DNA of 34,139 bases from a virus. Both the position numbers and the translations under genes were made by a program. The first letter of the stretch is position 1. The number at the start of each line of letters is the position of its first letter. The notes beneath the pieces are model-generated. The model worked only from the letters and a program-made list of their open reading frames with translations, did no database searches and was not told the origin of the DNA. The DNA lies in IMG/VR virus record IMGVR_UViG_3300044627_003127, positions 1 through 34,139 of that record; one strand, 5' to 3'. Shown here piece by piece: positions 5,204 to 13,265 of this stretch.

Positions 5204-5541
5204 CAATGCCAGCATACAACTCCTTTGAATTATATAAAGGTGATACCCTTAGATTTTCTCTTACTTTACAGACTAGTGGAAGCGCCTATTCAATACCTCC
5301 TGGAACTACATTCTCAGGAGCAGTTAAACAAAAAAACTCTATCACTTCTACATCTAACTTTGACACAAATGTAGTAACTGCTTCAATTGGTAAGGTTTTA
5401 TTTACCTTAGACTCTACTAATTCATCGTTATTATCTTCTAATAAAAGTTGGGTATACGATGTTCAAATGACTAGTGCTGCTAGTGTAGTTACAACATTAA
5501 TGACAGGCAATATCTTCGTTACTGATGAAGTAACCCTTTAA
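5200..5541 (+). CDS. Ig-like/BppU-type small virion protein, 113 aa
   Basis: The product begins MTMPAYNSFELYKGDTLRFSLTLQTSGSAY and continues with TTFSGAVKQK, GKVLFTLDSTNSSLL, WVYDVQMTSA and TTLMTGNIFVTDEVTL. This succession (KGDT-hydrophobic, tF.GavK, wvYDvQ, tlmtG.i.Vt.dVT) is the pattern of small beta-sandwich proteins in phage base-plate and fibre clusters. They often resemble the BppU N-terminal domain. The start overlaps the previous stop as ATGA; an internal ATG two codons later is possible. Its end overlaps the convergent zinc-finger-like gene by 23 bases. Probably a fibre adaptor, inferred from fold pattern and position. Confidence 0.65.
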   Translation: MTMPAYNSFELYKGDTLRFSLTLQTSGSAYSIPPGTTFSGAVKQKNSITSTSNFDTNVVTASIGKVLFTLDSTNSSLLSSNKSWVYDVQMTSAASVVTTLMTGNIFVTDEVTL

Positions 5542-5731
5542 TATATTTTTCTTTGTTATCTCCAAGGTACACCTTTGAATTACAAAATATGCACCATAGA
5601 CATACCACTTCATCCTCATCTATCCAGGGAAATATTTCGTCATGATTAACATCAGATGGACAGACTAATTTTGGAAGTATACCTTTGTCCGATAAATTTT
5701 TATAGGCATGGAGTTCTTGAATTGTAATCAT
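5519..5731 (-). CDS. Small Cys-cluster protein on opposite strand, 70 aa
   Basis: I do not recognise the family. A leftward ORF, MITIQELHAYKNLSDKGILP, has one early cysteine (C24) and the cluster CLWCIFC (C44, C47, C50). These could bind zinc. It is the only leftward gene between the lysis module and the fibre region. I chose the ATG at 5731 because a TATGAT box lies exactly six bases upstream with no ribosome-binding site, as at other leaderless starts in this phage. A longer frame to 5803 would run through a hairpin. Its 3' end overlaps the convergent gene by 23 bases. A late-acquired accessory gene is likely. Confidence 0.65.
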   Translation of the reverse strand: MITIQELHAYKNLSDKGILPKLVCPSDVNHDEIFPWIDEDEVVCLWCIFCNSKVYLGDNKEKYIKGLLHQ

Positions 5732-5737
5732 GTCGAT

Positions 5738-5743
5738 ATCATA
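5738..5743 (-). promoter_or_regulatory. Leaderless-type -10 box (leftward)
   Basis: TATGAT read leftward lies six bases before the ATG at 5731. No ribosome-binding site is present between the box and the start. Confidence 0.5.
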
Positions 5744-5794
5744 GCACAGCAAAAAATCATAGCGTTTAAAAAATATAAGTAGTAGAATTATAAA

Positions 5795-5826
5795 GGTCGC
5801 CATACTAGAGATGGCGACCCATTTTA
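5795..5826. terminator. Hairpin between divergent genes, likely terminator
   Basis: A perfect 9-bp stem GGTCGCCAT/ATGGCGACC (5795-5803, 5811-5819) has a 7-base loop and is followed by CATTTTAT. It would stop rightward transcripts from the lysis side before the reductase gene. The leftward side also ends in a T-rich tract (TTTATAATT). A leader hairpin of the reductase mRNA is an alternative. Confidence 0.55.
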
Positions 5827-5845
5827 TATTTAAACAGGAGTTAAT

Positions 5846-7780
5846 ATGTCAGTTTCTCTACCTACCGCCTATCAACAGGTAATTCATAAAACAAGATACG
5901 CAAGATGGATTGATGAAGAAAACCGTAGAGAGGACTGGCATGAAACGGTAGATCGTTTCATTAAATATATTGTCGAGTGTTTAGAAAAATATAATAATTA
6001 CTCTGTAGACGATAATCTTAAAGAAAAGATCAAAAAGTTTATTTTAGAAACAAGTGTTATGCCTTCTATGCGAGCATTAATGACTGCTGGCCCCGCTTTA
6101 GAAAGAGATAGCACTTGTTTATATAACTGCTCGTACCTACCAGTTGACTCACTCCGCTCATTTGATGAGGCGATGTATATTCTCATGTGTGGAACAGGTG
6201 TTGGTTACTCAGTAGAGTCAAAGTATGTTAATCAACTTCCTGTAATTAATGAACACTTTGAGAACTCATCAACATCTATCGTTGTAGATGATTCTAAGGC
6301 TGGATGGGCAAAGGCTTTAAGGGAACTTATCGCTCTTCTTTATCAAGGCCAAGTTCCTTCTTGGGATATGTCAAATGTTCGTCCTGCTGGAGCAAGGCTG
6401 AAAACATTTGGCGGTAGGGCCTCTGGCCCAGAGCCATTAGATAGATTGTTTAAATTTACTGTAGAAACAGTCAAGGCTGCTTCTGGAAGAAAGTTAACCC
6501 CGCTTGAAGCGCATGACATTATGTGCAAGATTGCGGAAGTTGTTGTTGTTGGTGGAGTTCGTAGATCCGCAATGATTTCCCTGTCCGATCTTGAAGATCG
6601 TAATATGGCATCAGCAAAGGCTGGGTCATGGTGGGAGTACAATGGACAACGCGCTCTTGCTAATAATTCTGCCGTTTATGAATCAAAGCCCAGTATGGAA
6701 GTTTTTATGGCAGAGTGGAAGTCCTTATATGATTCTAAGAGTGGAGAAAGAGGCATCTTTTCTAGAGATGCTGCTCGTAAGGTAGCAGCAGTAAATGGTC
6801 GCAGAGATGCAACAGCAGAATTTGGCACCAATCCATGCAGCGAAATTATTCTAAGGCCATTTGAGTTCTGTAATCTTACAGAAATTGTTGTAAGAGAAAA
6901 TGACACCCTAGAAGACCTTTTAGAAAAAGTTGAGGTGGCGACTATTCTTGGAACCTTCCAGTCTACATTCACAAGATTTAAATATCTACGCAAGCAGTGG
7001 CAAAAAAATTGTGAAGAGGAAAGATTGCTTGGAGTATCACTAACTGGTCAACTTGGTCACAAAGTTCTTAATGGTAGCAAGGGTGAGGCAAAACTTATTG
7101 ATTGGCTTAATTGCATGAGAGAAAAGGCGGTTGAAGTAAATGCAGAATGGGCAAAGACATTAGATATTAATCCCGCTGCCGCCATTACCTGTGTGAAGCC
7201 TTCTGGAACGGTGTCTCAGTTGGTTGGCTGCTCATCAGGAATGCATCCTTGGCACAATGAATTCTACGCCCGTACTATCCGTGGAGATAATAAAGACCCC
7301 ATTACCACTATGCTAAAAGATTTTGGAATTATCTCTGAGCCAGATGTAATGAAACCTTCAGAGACAACAGTGTTTACATTTCCTATTAAGGCTCCAAAAG
7401 GTTCTCTTACTAGAAAAGATCTTACTGCTATAGAACACTTAGAACTTTGGCTAACCTATCAACGTCATTGGTCAGAGCATAAACCATCAATCACCATATC
7501 TGTAAAAGAAAATGAATGGATGGCGGTTGGGGCTTGGGTTTATGATCATATGGATGAATTATCTGGGGTATCATTCCTTCCATATTCAGACCATACATAT
7601 CAGCAGGCCCCCTATCAGGACATAACCGAATCGGAGTATAATGAATTATTAGAAAAAACTCCGAATAGTATTGACTGGACTTGGCTAACTTACTATGAAT
7701 CATCAGATGGAACTACAGGAAGCCAAGACCTCGCTTGTGTCGCTGGTTATTGTGAGGTAGTCGATATTAAATCGGCATAA
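5846..7780 (+). CDS. nrdJ: Class II (B12-dependent) ribonucleoside-triphosphate reductase
   Basis: The 644-aa enzyme reduces ribonucleotides to deoxyribonucleotides using adenosylcobalamin and needs no small subunit. Seen in order: MPSMRALMTAGPAL and STCLYNCS (about 72-96), MCGTGVGYSVES (about 114-125), GGVRRSAMISL (236-246), the active-site loop NPCSEI (329-334, Cys331 and Glu333), CNLTE (342-346), KPSGTVSQLVG, and the C-terminal redox pair CVAGYC (631-636). This is the monomeric RTPR type of Lactobacillus leichmannii (739 aa), here somewhat shorter. AGGAG precedes the ATG. It provides DNA precursors together with thyX. Its position inside the virion/lysis region, bounded by a hairpin, suggests independent acquisition. 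Confidence 0.93.
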   Translation: MSVSLPTAYQQVIHKTRYARWIDEENRREDWHETVDRFIKYIVECLEKYNNYSVDDNLKEKIKKFILETSVMPSMRALMTAGPALERDSTCLYNCSYLPVDSLRSFDEAMYILMCGTGVGYSVESKYVNQLPVINEHFENSSTSIVVDDSKAGWAKALRELIALLYQGQVPSWDMSNVRPAGARLKTFGGRASGPEPLDRLFKFTVETVKAASGRKLTPLEAHDIMCKIAEVVVVGGVRRSAMISLSDLEDRNMASAKAGSWWEYNGQRALANNSAVYESKPSMEVFMAEWKSLYDSKSGERGIFSRDAARKVAAVNGRRDATAEFGTNPCSEIILRPFEFCNLTEIVVRENDTLEDLLEKVEVATILGTFQSTFTRFKYLRKQWQKNCEEERLLGVSLTGQLGHKVLNGSKGEAKLIDWLNCMREKAVEVNAEWAKTLDINPAAAITCVKPSGTVSQLVGCSSGMHPWHNEFYARTIRGDNKDPITTMLKDFGIISEPDVMKPSETTVFTFPIKAPKGSLTRKDLTAIEHLELWLTYQRHWSEHKPSITISVKENEWMAVGAWVYDHMDELSGVSFLPYSDHTYQQAPYQDITESEYNELLEKTPNSIDWTWLTYYESSDGTTGSQDLACVAGYCEVVDIKSA

Positions 7781-7790
7781 TGGAGGATAG

Positions 7791-10700
7791 GTGTCTTACA
7801 GCAAACTAATTTTGCAAGACTCTGCCAATATCGTATGGCCTTTAGATGATATTAGCCAAAGTTCTTCTATCTCTCAGTCCATTAATTTTTTGTCTAGTAA
7901 TCCATTTGCGTATAGTGCATCAATTAATACTTCCAGCACAGACATTATTGAAGTACCAATTTTATTCGGCGGAGGTAAAGCATTAAACTTTACGTCTTCT
8001 GATATTGGTCTTTCTGTACCAGCATTAGATAGATTTTCAGAACTATATAAAAATAAAAATTCTTGTATTTCATTTTGGATTCAAGTAGATCAACTAACTA
8101 CTACAGAAAGACTTATATTTAAAAAAAGGGGAACTGATAACGTTTCTCTTTTAATTAAAGACAATTATTTAATATTTAGATATGGTAAAAATAATGACTA
8201 TATGGAGGCATCTGGATATTTAAATAATCCAGAGGAGCCAAATCATATTGTTCTAGCAAAAACACCAGAGTCTATTTTTATAATTATTAATGGAAATACA
8301 TTTAGCCCAAGAGAGTCTAATAATATTTCTTTGGATAAAGATAATTCGCATAATGACAACAATTACTTAGATTTTTATGGACCATCTATTGGATCATGGG
8401 TTATAGATTCTATTGCAATATACTCAAATATTTTAAATGAATCAAGTGCTAAAAGACATTATGTGTATGGGCTAGGAAAAAACTTTGGTGACGATATTTT
8501 TTATTCAAGAGGCGGAAGCATATACAATCTATCCACCATAGATACTGAAAAACTTTTTAGGGCAAACTGGAGATATCCGCAAGAGTGGTACTCTGCAACA
8601 ATAAATAATTTAAATAATAGTGTAACTGGAATACAACCAGTTAATTTTTCTGAGCCAGACTTTTATACATATGAGTCTAATATTCAAACAGCATCTAATA
8701 GAATATCATTTAGAACTACCAGCGGTTCAGTTTCTGCTGGTTCATATATAGACATAACATCTTTATTTAGAAAAATTGGAACTGGAGAAAATCCGTTTTT
8801 TGTAAAAGTAAAACTAGATGGACCGCTTCCTAATAATTTTGTAAAACAAAGAATTATGTCTATTGGTGAAAAGCCAGATAATGAAATTATTAAATTTAAT
8901 CTGTATAATAATTCTGGTTCCTACCAGTTGATGGTTGAGACTATTGATTCGTCATCCGTTACCTTTAATATAGAAAATATTCAAAGTAAGCCAAGTATAT
9001 ATTTAGGTATGCAATTTATTGGAGATTCAATATTTTATTTCTCACAAGAAGGATCTTCATTAATATCAGAATCATTAAATTATTCTGATGTAGACGGATA
9101 CGGGATTGACCCACTAACCCCATACTTTCCATTATCATCAAATAAACTTATTCGTATAGGAAGTTCTATCTCCTATGATAGAAATAACTTCTCTGTTGAT
9201 TTGCCCTCCGTAGAACAGTTTGGCGGGTCTTTTGAAAGTTTACTTGTTCACGATAAAGAGTTTACATCATCTGTATCGCACGCATATTTAGATAATTATA
9301 GAAATTCATCGTACAAACTCACCTTTGATAGTAATTTAAATAGATTTAAAGCATTTAGTTATGGAGATGTTACATTTAATATTCATGCAATTAATATAAG
9401 TGAATTCATAACCGATACTGAACAAAAAATAGGTGCAAATATTATTAGTGTGGGGTATCCAGATATTATTTCATCGTCACAAGTTTTAGTGTATGTTACT
9501 CATCTAGACTATAGTGCTTCAGTAATATATCCAAAAACAAGAATTTATCAAAATAATTATCTTCCATTTATTAATAATAAAAATATTTCAGGGACATATT
9601 TAAAGTTTGATATAGAGGTATATAGTGAAGACAGCAACTACTACCCGCCAATAATAACAAATTTTGTCATGGAAACGTATAAAGCAAATGATAACAAGGT
9701 AGTCATTAGAAGCGATAGCGCTAACTCATACACTTTACATCAAAGCGCTTCATCTATATATCTTCCAGACATTAAGAGGACTCCTAATATTTTTATAACA
9801 AAATTCTCTGGACTAAAACTTTTTAATTCCGTTGCGGATTTTACGGATACATTTTCTGGAAAACCTCTAGACCCAACAACCATACCATCACTAAAACTTT
9901 GGCTAGATTCAAGATTTATTAATGGACTTGGAAAAACTCAGCCAATAGACGACTCTAGAGTTTCATACTGGAAAGATCTATCTTTTAATAATAATGATGC
10001 ATATCAATTAACAGCATCCGTATCTCCTATTTTTAGAATACAGTCACAGAATCTTTTTACTAATAATCAGGCCAATGGAACAGAGTCTGGAGAAACAAAT
10101 GGAATCGTAAGTATTAACTCAATAGCACAGTCCTCTAGTGACGGAGTTATATCTGGTCGTAAGAGTATCAAAATTATTCCTAATGAAAGTTCAATAGATT
10201 CATATATTAATATGAACCATAACACTGCATCTATATCTGTATCACCAAATCAAAGTTATTCTGTTTTGGGAACAGTAACTGTCCCTAGAGTTCAATCTGC
10301 CTCCGCTTTACATAATATTTCCAGAGGTATTGCGGTATATACGTTTGATGGCAACTCTTTGTCATTTACAGCATCGTCACAAGCAAATAATATCCCAGGT
10401 GAGTATAACTTAAAAACTACTTTTACAACATCATCAGCAACTAAGTATGCTGAAATAAGATTTTATAATGGATCTTATAAAACCTCAGATATTATTTATT
10501 GGGATAATTTAGGTCTATATTCCTACACCTCTAGCGCTATAACATCTTCTTGGTCAATACCTGGGGTTTCATTAAATGATATGCCAGTTATTAAATTTAA
10601 TGGTAATGAAAGATTATTGTCTACAGCATCATCTAATCAACCATATACATTATATTTAGTTGCAAGGTCTTTTAATGAAGGTAATTTAATTGGATATACT

Positions 10701-11027
10701 GCATCTGGTTTATCTCTGTACTCTGCATCTGGATATTTTTATACAAAATCAGTTCTTCCGCTGCTGACCGCCTCATATAATAACTTATTTAATATTTATT
10801 CAATATCTGTAACTTCAGGTTCAGCAGATATTTATATAAATAATAACCTAGTTGCTAGTAATACGATAGGTCAAAGCAAACTGTCTAATATTATTATTGG
10901 ATCTGGAAAGGAGGGAAGTTTCAGCGGAGATATATGTGCTGTCCTACTCTATTCAGAGCAGCATAATTCTTCAGTAAGAACTTTAGTGAACGAGTGGCTT
11001 GAAGAGTCATTTAATATATCATATTAG
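7791..11027 (+). CDS. Large LamG-like adhesin / tail appendage protein, 1078 aa
   Basis: This is a long, Ser/Asn/Ile-rich beta protein. Two lectin-like (concanavalin/LamG) modules are recognisable. The first, about residues 20-240, has IVWPLDDIS, GKALNFTSSD, NSCISFWIQVDQLTTTERLIFKKR and HIVLAK. The second, about 690-1070, has LKLWLDSRFINGLGK, RVSYWKDLSFNNNDAYQ, PVIKFNGNERLL and a GSADIYINNNLVASN segment. Such modules bind glycans, so the protein probably mediates host recognition. Start is GTG at 7791 with GGAGGATAG just before it. The codon use is AGA-rich and strongly AT. It follows the reductase by 10 bases. No chaperone or peptidase domain was seen. Confidence 0.75.
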   Translation: MSYSKLILQDSANIVWPLDDISQSSSISQSINFLSSNPFAYSASINTSSTDIIEVPILFGGGKALNFTSSDIGLSVPALDRFSELYKNKNSCISFWIQVDQLTTTERLIFKKRGTDNVSLLIKDNYLIFRYGKNNDYMEASGYLNNPEEPNHIVLAKTPESIFIIINGNTFSPRESNNISLDKDNSHNDNNYLDFYGPSIGSWVIDSIAIYSNILNESSAKRHYVYGLGKNFGDDIFYSRGGSIYNLSTIDTEKLFRANWRYPQEWYSATINNLNNSVTGIQPVNFSEPDFYTYESNIQTASNRISFRTTSGSVSAGSYIDITSLFRKIGTGENPFFVKVKLDGPLPNNFVKQRIMSIGEKPDNEIIKFNLYNNSGSYQLMVETIDSSSVTFNIENIQSKPSIYLGMQFIGDSIFYFSQEGSSLISESLNYSDVDGYGIDPLTPYFPLSSNKLIRIGSSISYDRNNFSVDLPSVEQFGGSFESLLVHDKEFTSSVSHAYLDNYRNSSYKLTFDSNLNRFKAFSYGDVTFNIHAINISEFITDTEQKIGANIISVGYPDIISSSQVLVYVTHLDYSASVIYPKTRIYQNNYLPFINNKNISGTYLKFDIEVYSEDSNYYPPIITNFVMETYKANDNKVVIRSDSANSYTLHQSASSIYLPDIKRTPNIFITKFSGLKLFNSVADFTDTFSGKPLDPTTIPSLKLWLDSRFINGLGKTQPIDDSRVSYWKDLSFNNNDAYQLTASVSPIFRIQSQNLFTNNQANGTESGETNGIVSINSIAQSSSDGVISGRKSIKIIPNESSIDSYINMNHNTASISVSPNQSYSVLGTVTVPRVQSASALHNISRGIAVYTFDGNSLSFTASSQANNIPGEYNLKTTFTTSSATKYAEIRFYNGSYKTSDIIYWDNLGLYSYTSSAITSSWSIPGVSLNDMPVIKFNGNERLLSTASSNQPYTLYLVARSFNEGNLIGYTASGLSLYSASGYFYTKSVLPLLTASYNNLFNIYSISVTSGSADIYINNNLVASNTIGQSKLSNIIIGSGKEGSFSGDICAVLLYSEQHNSSVRTLVNEWLEESFNISY

Positions 11028-11047
11028 AGTTTTTACCCCCGCTGAGT

Positions 11048-11053
11048 TATAAT
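11048..11053 (+). promoter_or_regulatory. Leaderless-type -10 box
   Basis: TATAAT followed by exactly six bases and the ATG at 11060. No ribosome-binding site fits in the gap. Confidence 0.6.
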
Positions 11054-11059
11054 TAAATT

Positions 11060-11536
11060 ATGGCTATCCCTCCTATTAGAAACCACGGTGAATCAGGACA
11101 TTTACAGGATCATAATGATTTAAGAAATACTCTATCTACTCATGACTCTTATCTAGATCAACCAGTTACAACTAGTAGTTCTCCTACTTTTCAGTCAGTA
11201 TCATACACACATGCTCAGAGTAAATCTTCAACTATTAATTTAACTACTAATTTAATTACCACCGTAGATTCATTTCCAGTATCTACTTTTAGAAGTGCAG
11301 AGTACAATATACAGTTAAATCAAGAATCTAAGTTTACTACTGTAAAAGCAGTAGTTGTACACAATAACTCAGACTCTGGCATATGTGAATATGGAAAGAT
11401 AGAACTGGGAGGCAGCATATCATATACGCTTTCATCAGATGTTATCGACTCAAACTGTACTTTAAGATTGATAGGGCCAGACGCAGATGTAAACAATATC
11501 ATTGTCAAGATATATAAAACAATGATAAGCATATAA
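11060..11536 (+). CDS. Fibre-type protein sharing a C-terminal domain with its neighbour, 158 aa
   Basis: The N-terminus (MAIPPIRNHGESGHLQDHNDLRNTLSTHDSYLDQPVTTSSSPTFQSV) looks like a fibre attachment/collar segment. The C-terminal ~108 residues (TTVDSFPVSTFRSAEYNIQLN...EYGKIELGG...VNNIIVKIYKT) match the end of the next protein (TTIDSFAVTSFTTAEYVIQAK...TNVVIRAIRTALDV). The shared module is probably a trimerising or receptor-binding tip. The gene has its own TATAAT box six bases before the ATG. It is likely a short fibre or an alternative tip paired with the longer fibre proteins downstream. Confidence 0.65.
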   Translation: MAIPPIRNHGESGHLQDHNDLRNTLSTHDSYLDQPVTTSSSPTFQSVSYTHAQSKSSTINLTTNLITTVDSFPVSTFRSAEYNIQLNQESKFTTVKAVVVHNNSDSGICEYGKIELGGSISYTLSSDVIDSNCTLRLIGPDADVNNIIVKIYKTMISI

Positions 11537-11539
11537 TGA

Positions 11540-11545
11540 TATAAT
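11540..11545 (+). promoter_or_regulatory. Extended -10 promoter before fibre gene
   Basis: TGATATAAT includes an extended TGn element. The predicted leader is about 24 bases and carries GTGAGG before the ATG at 11576, so this unit keeps a ribosome-binding site. Confidence 0.5.
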
Positions 11546-11575
11546 TTTATCAAATCCAATTTATGTGAGGTTCGT

Positions 11576-13240
11576 ATGGCTACTGTAAATAAAGACTTTG
11601 TTGTTAAGAATGGTGTGGTGGCTGGTGCAAACGTTCAAGGCGTACAAATCGTATCAACGACCTCATCTCTGCCACCATTTACCGTTACATCATCTGCTAA
11701 TGTAGCGAATTTGAGTGCTGATCTACTTGATGGACTACACTCTGGATACTTTGTTGACTGGAACAATACTACCAATAAGCCAAGCCCCGTCCTTACTTTT
11801 GAAGGCGACGTAACTGGAACATTAACCCTTAGTAACCTTACAAATGCTTCAGTATCTCTTACCATTGCTGCAAATTCTATTGCTCTTGGAACAGATACAA
11901 CTGGTAATTATCTAGCAGCACTTTCAGCAGGGACTGGTGTAAGCATTAGTTCTTCCGCTGGTGAAGGTGCTACTCCTACCGTTTCAATTGGTCAGGATGT
12001 AGCCACATCAGCCAATGTTTCTTTTAATACTATTACTTCAACAGCACTTACTGGAGCCCCGTTTGTAGTTTCATCTTCAGTACAAGTAAATAACTTTAAC
12101 TCACAGTATTTAGGTGGATATACTGTTGATCAACTTCTTTCAATGGGCGGCGTGCAATCTGTAATTGGAACAGTGGATGAAATTGAAGTTTCTGCATCTG
12201 TTGGCAATATTCAGGTGGGACTTCCAGATAGTGTAAGCATTTCTGGAGACCTAACAATTGGTCGAAACCTATATGTAAGTGGATCTACTGTTGTTATTAA
12301 TAGCACTATCGTAGAGATTGATGATCCAATATTTACTTTAGGCGGAGCATCCTTAATAGATGATTCAAAAGATCGCGGCATCGAATTTAGATGGAATGAT
12401 AGTCCAAACACTAAGATTGGATTCTTCGGCTTTGACGATTCTACTGGCAAGTTTACCTTTATCCCAGATGCAACAAATACTGATGAAGTATTTAGTGGTA
12501 CAAAGGGAGAAATCGATGCAAGTCTAGATTGGTCTAATGTTTTAAATAAGCCAGACCCCTCACTAACACTACTTGGTGATGTAAGTGGTAACGCTACATT
12601 TACAGATCTTGGCTCTGCCTCACTTACTGTCACAGTAGAAAAAGACTTTAACCTAGTATTCACTGGTGATGTAACTGGTACAGGAACGGTATCCAATCTT
12701 AATAGTGCAAGTATCGCTCTTACAATTGCCGCTAATTCAATTACACTCGGAACAGATACTTCTGGAAACTATGTAGATGGAATATATGGCACTCCAGATC
12801 AGATTTTTGTTGCTGGGTCTGGAACAGAAACTGCATCTGTCGTATTAAGTCTTCCACAGAGCATTGCTACAACCTCAACACCTACATTTGCTGGTGTAAA
12901 TCTAAATCAAGGTGGAATAACAAGTAGTTCTGTTACTGTTACTGTAAATAGTACCGATACCACGATTGATTCTTTTGCAGTAACCTCCTTTACTACTGCT
13001 GAATATGTAATTCAAGCAAAGCAAGGAACTAAAATGACATCCACTAAAGTTCTTGTTATGTGGGATGGAACAAATGTATATATTTCAGAATACGCAATTG
13101 TTGATAGTTCCGCTGGAGCAGCAAACATTACACTTAGTGCTAGTGAGTCTAGTGGAACGGTATCGCTTACTGCATCATCTCCAGACGCTGCATCTACTAA
13201 CGTTGTAATTAGGGCTATTAGAACTGCATTAGACGTATAA
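11576..13240 (+). CDS. Tail fibre-like protein, 554 aa
   Basis: The N-terminus MATVNKDFVVKNGVVAG is a common start of phage fibre proteins and is shared with the next gene. Internal units include LSADLLDGLHSGYFVDWNNTTNKPSP (about 46-71) and two related blocks of the type (L)LGDVSG...LTNASVSLTIAANSIALGTDTTGNY. These point to a beta-helical or triple-stranded shaft. The middle (about 220-310) has NLYVSGSTVVINSTIVEIDDPIFTLGG...DDSKDRGIEFRWN, also seen in other fibres. The last ~110 residues match the C-terminus of the preceding 158-aa protein. Likely a trimeric fibre; the host-binding tip should be at the C-terminus. Confidence 0.75.
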   Translation: MATVNKDFVVKNGVVAGANVQGVQIVSTTSSLPPFTVTSSANVANLSADLLDGLHSGYFVDWNNTTNKPSPVLTFEGDVTGTLTLSNLTNASVSLTIAANSIALGTDTTGNYLAALSAGTGVSISSSAGEGATPTVSIGQDVATSANVSFNTITSTALTGAPFVVSSSVQVNNFNSQYLGGYTVDQLLSMGGVQSVIGTVDEIEVSASVGNIQVGLPDSVSISGDLTIGRNLYVSGSTVVINSTIVEIDDPIFTLGGASLIDDSKDRGIEFRWNDSPNTKIGFFGFDDSTGKFTFIPDATNTDEVFSGTKGEIDASLDWSNVLNKPDPSLTLLGDVSGNATFTDLGSASLTVTVEKDFNLVFTGDVTGTGTVSNLNSASIALTIAANSITLGTDTSGNYVDGIYGTPDQIFVAGSGTETASVVLSLPQSIATTSTPTFAGVNLNQGGITSSSVTVTVNSTDTTIDSFAVTSFTTAEYVIQAKQGTKMTSTKVLVMWDGTNVYISEYAIVDSSAGAANITLSASESSGTVSLTASSPDAASTNVVIRAIRTALDV

Positions 13241-13265
13241 AATTTTAATGAGGGGATAGGGAACC

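Noticed and set aside
12211-12696. 161-aa leftward ORF in the fibre gene
   Set aside because: A shadow of the repetitive Thr/Ser/Val-rich fibre frame, with no ribosome-binding site.
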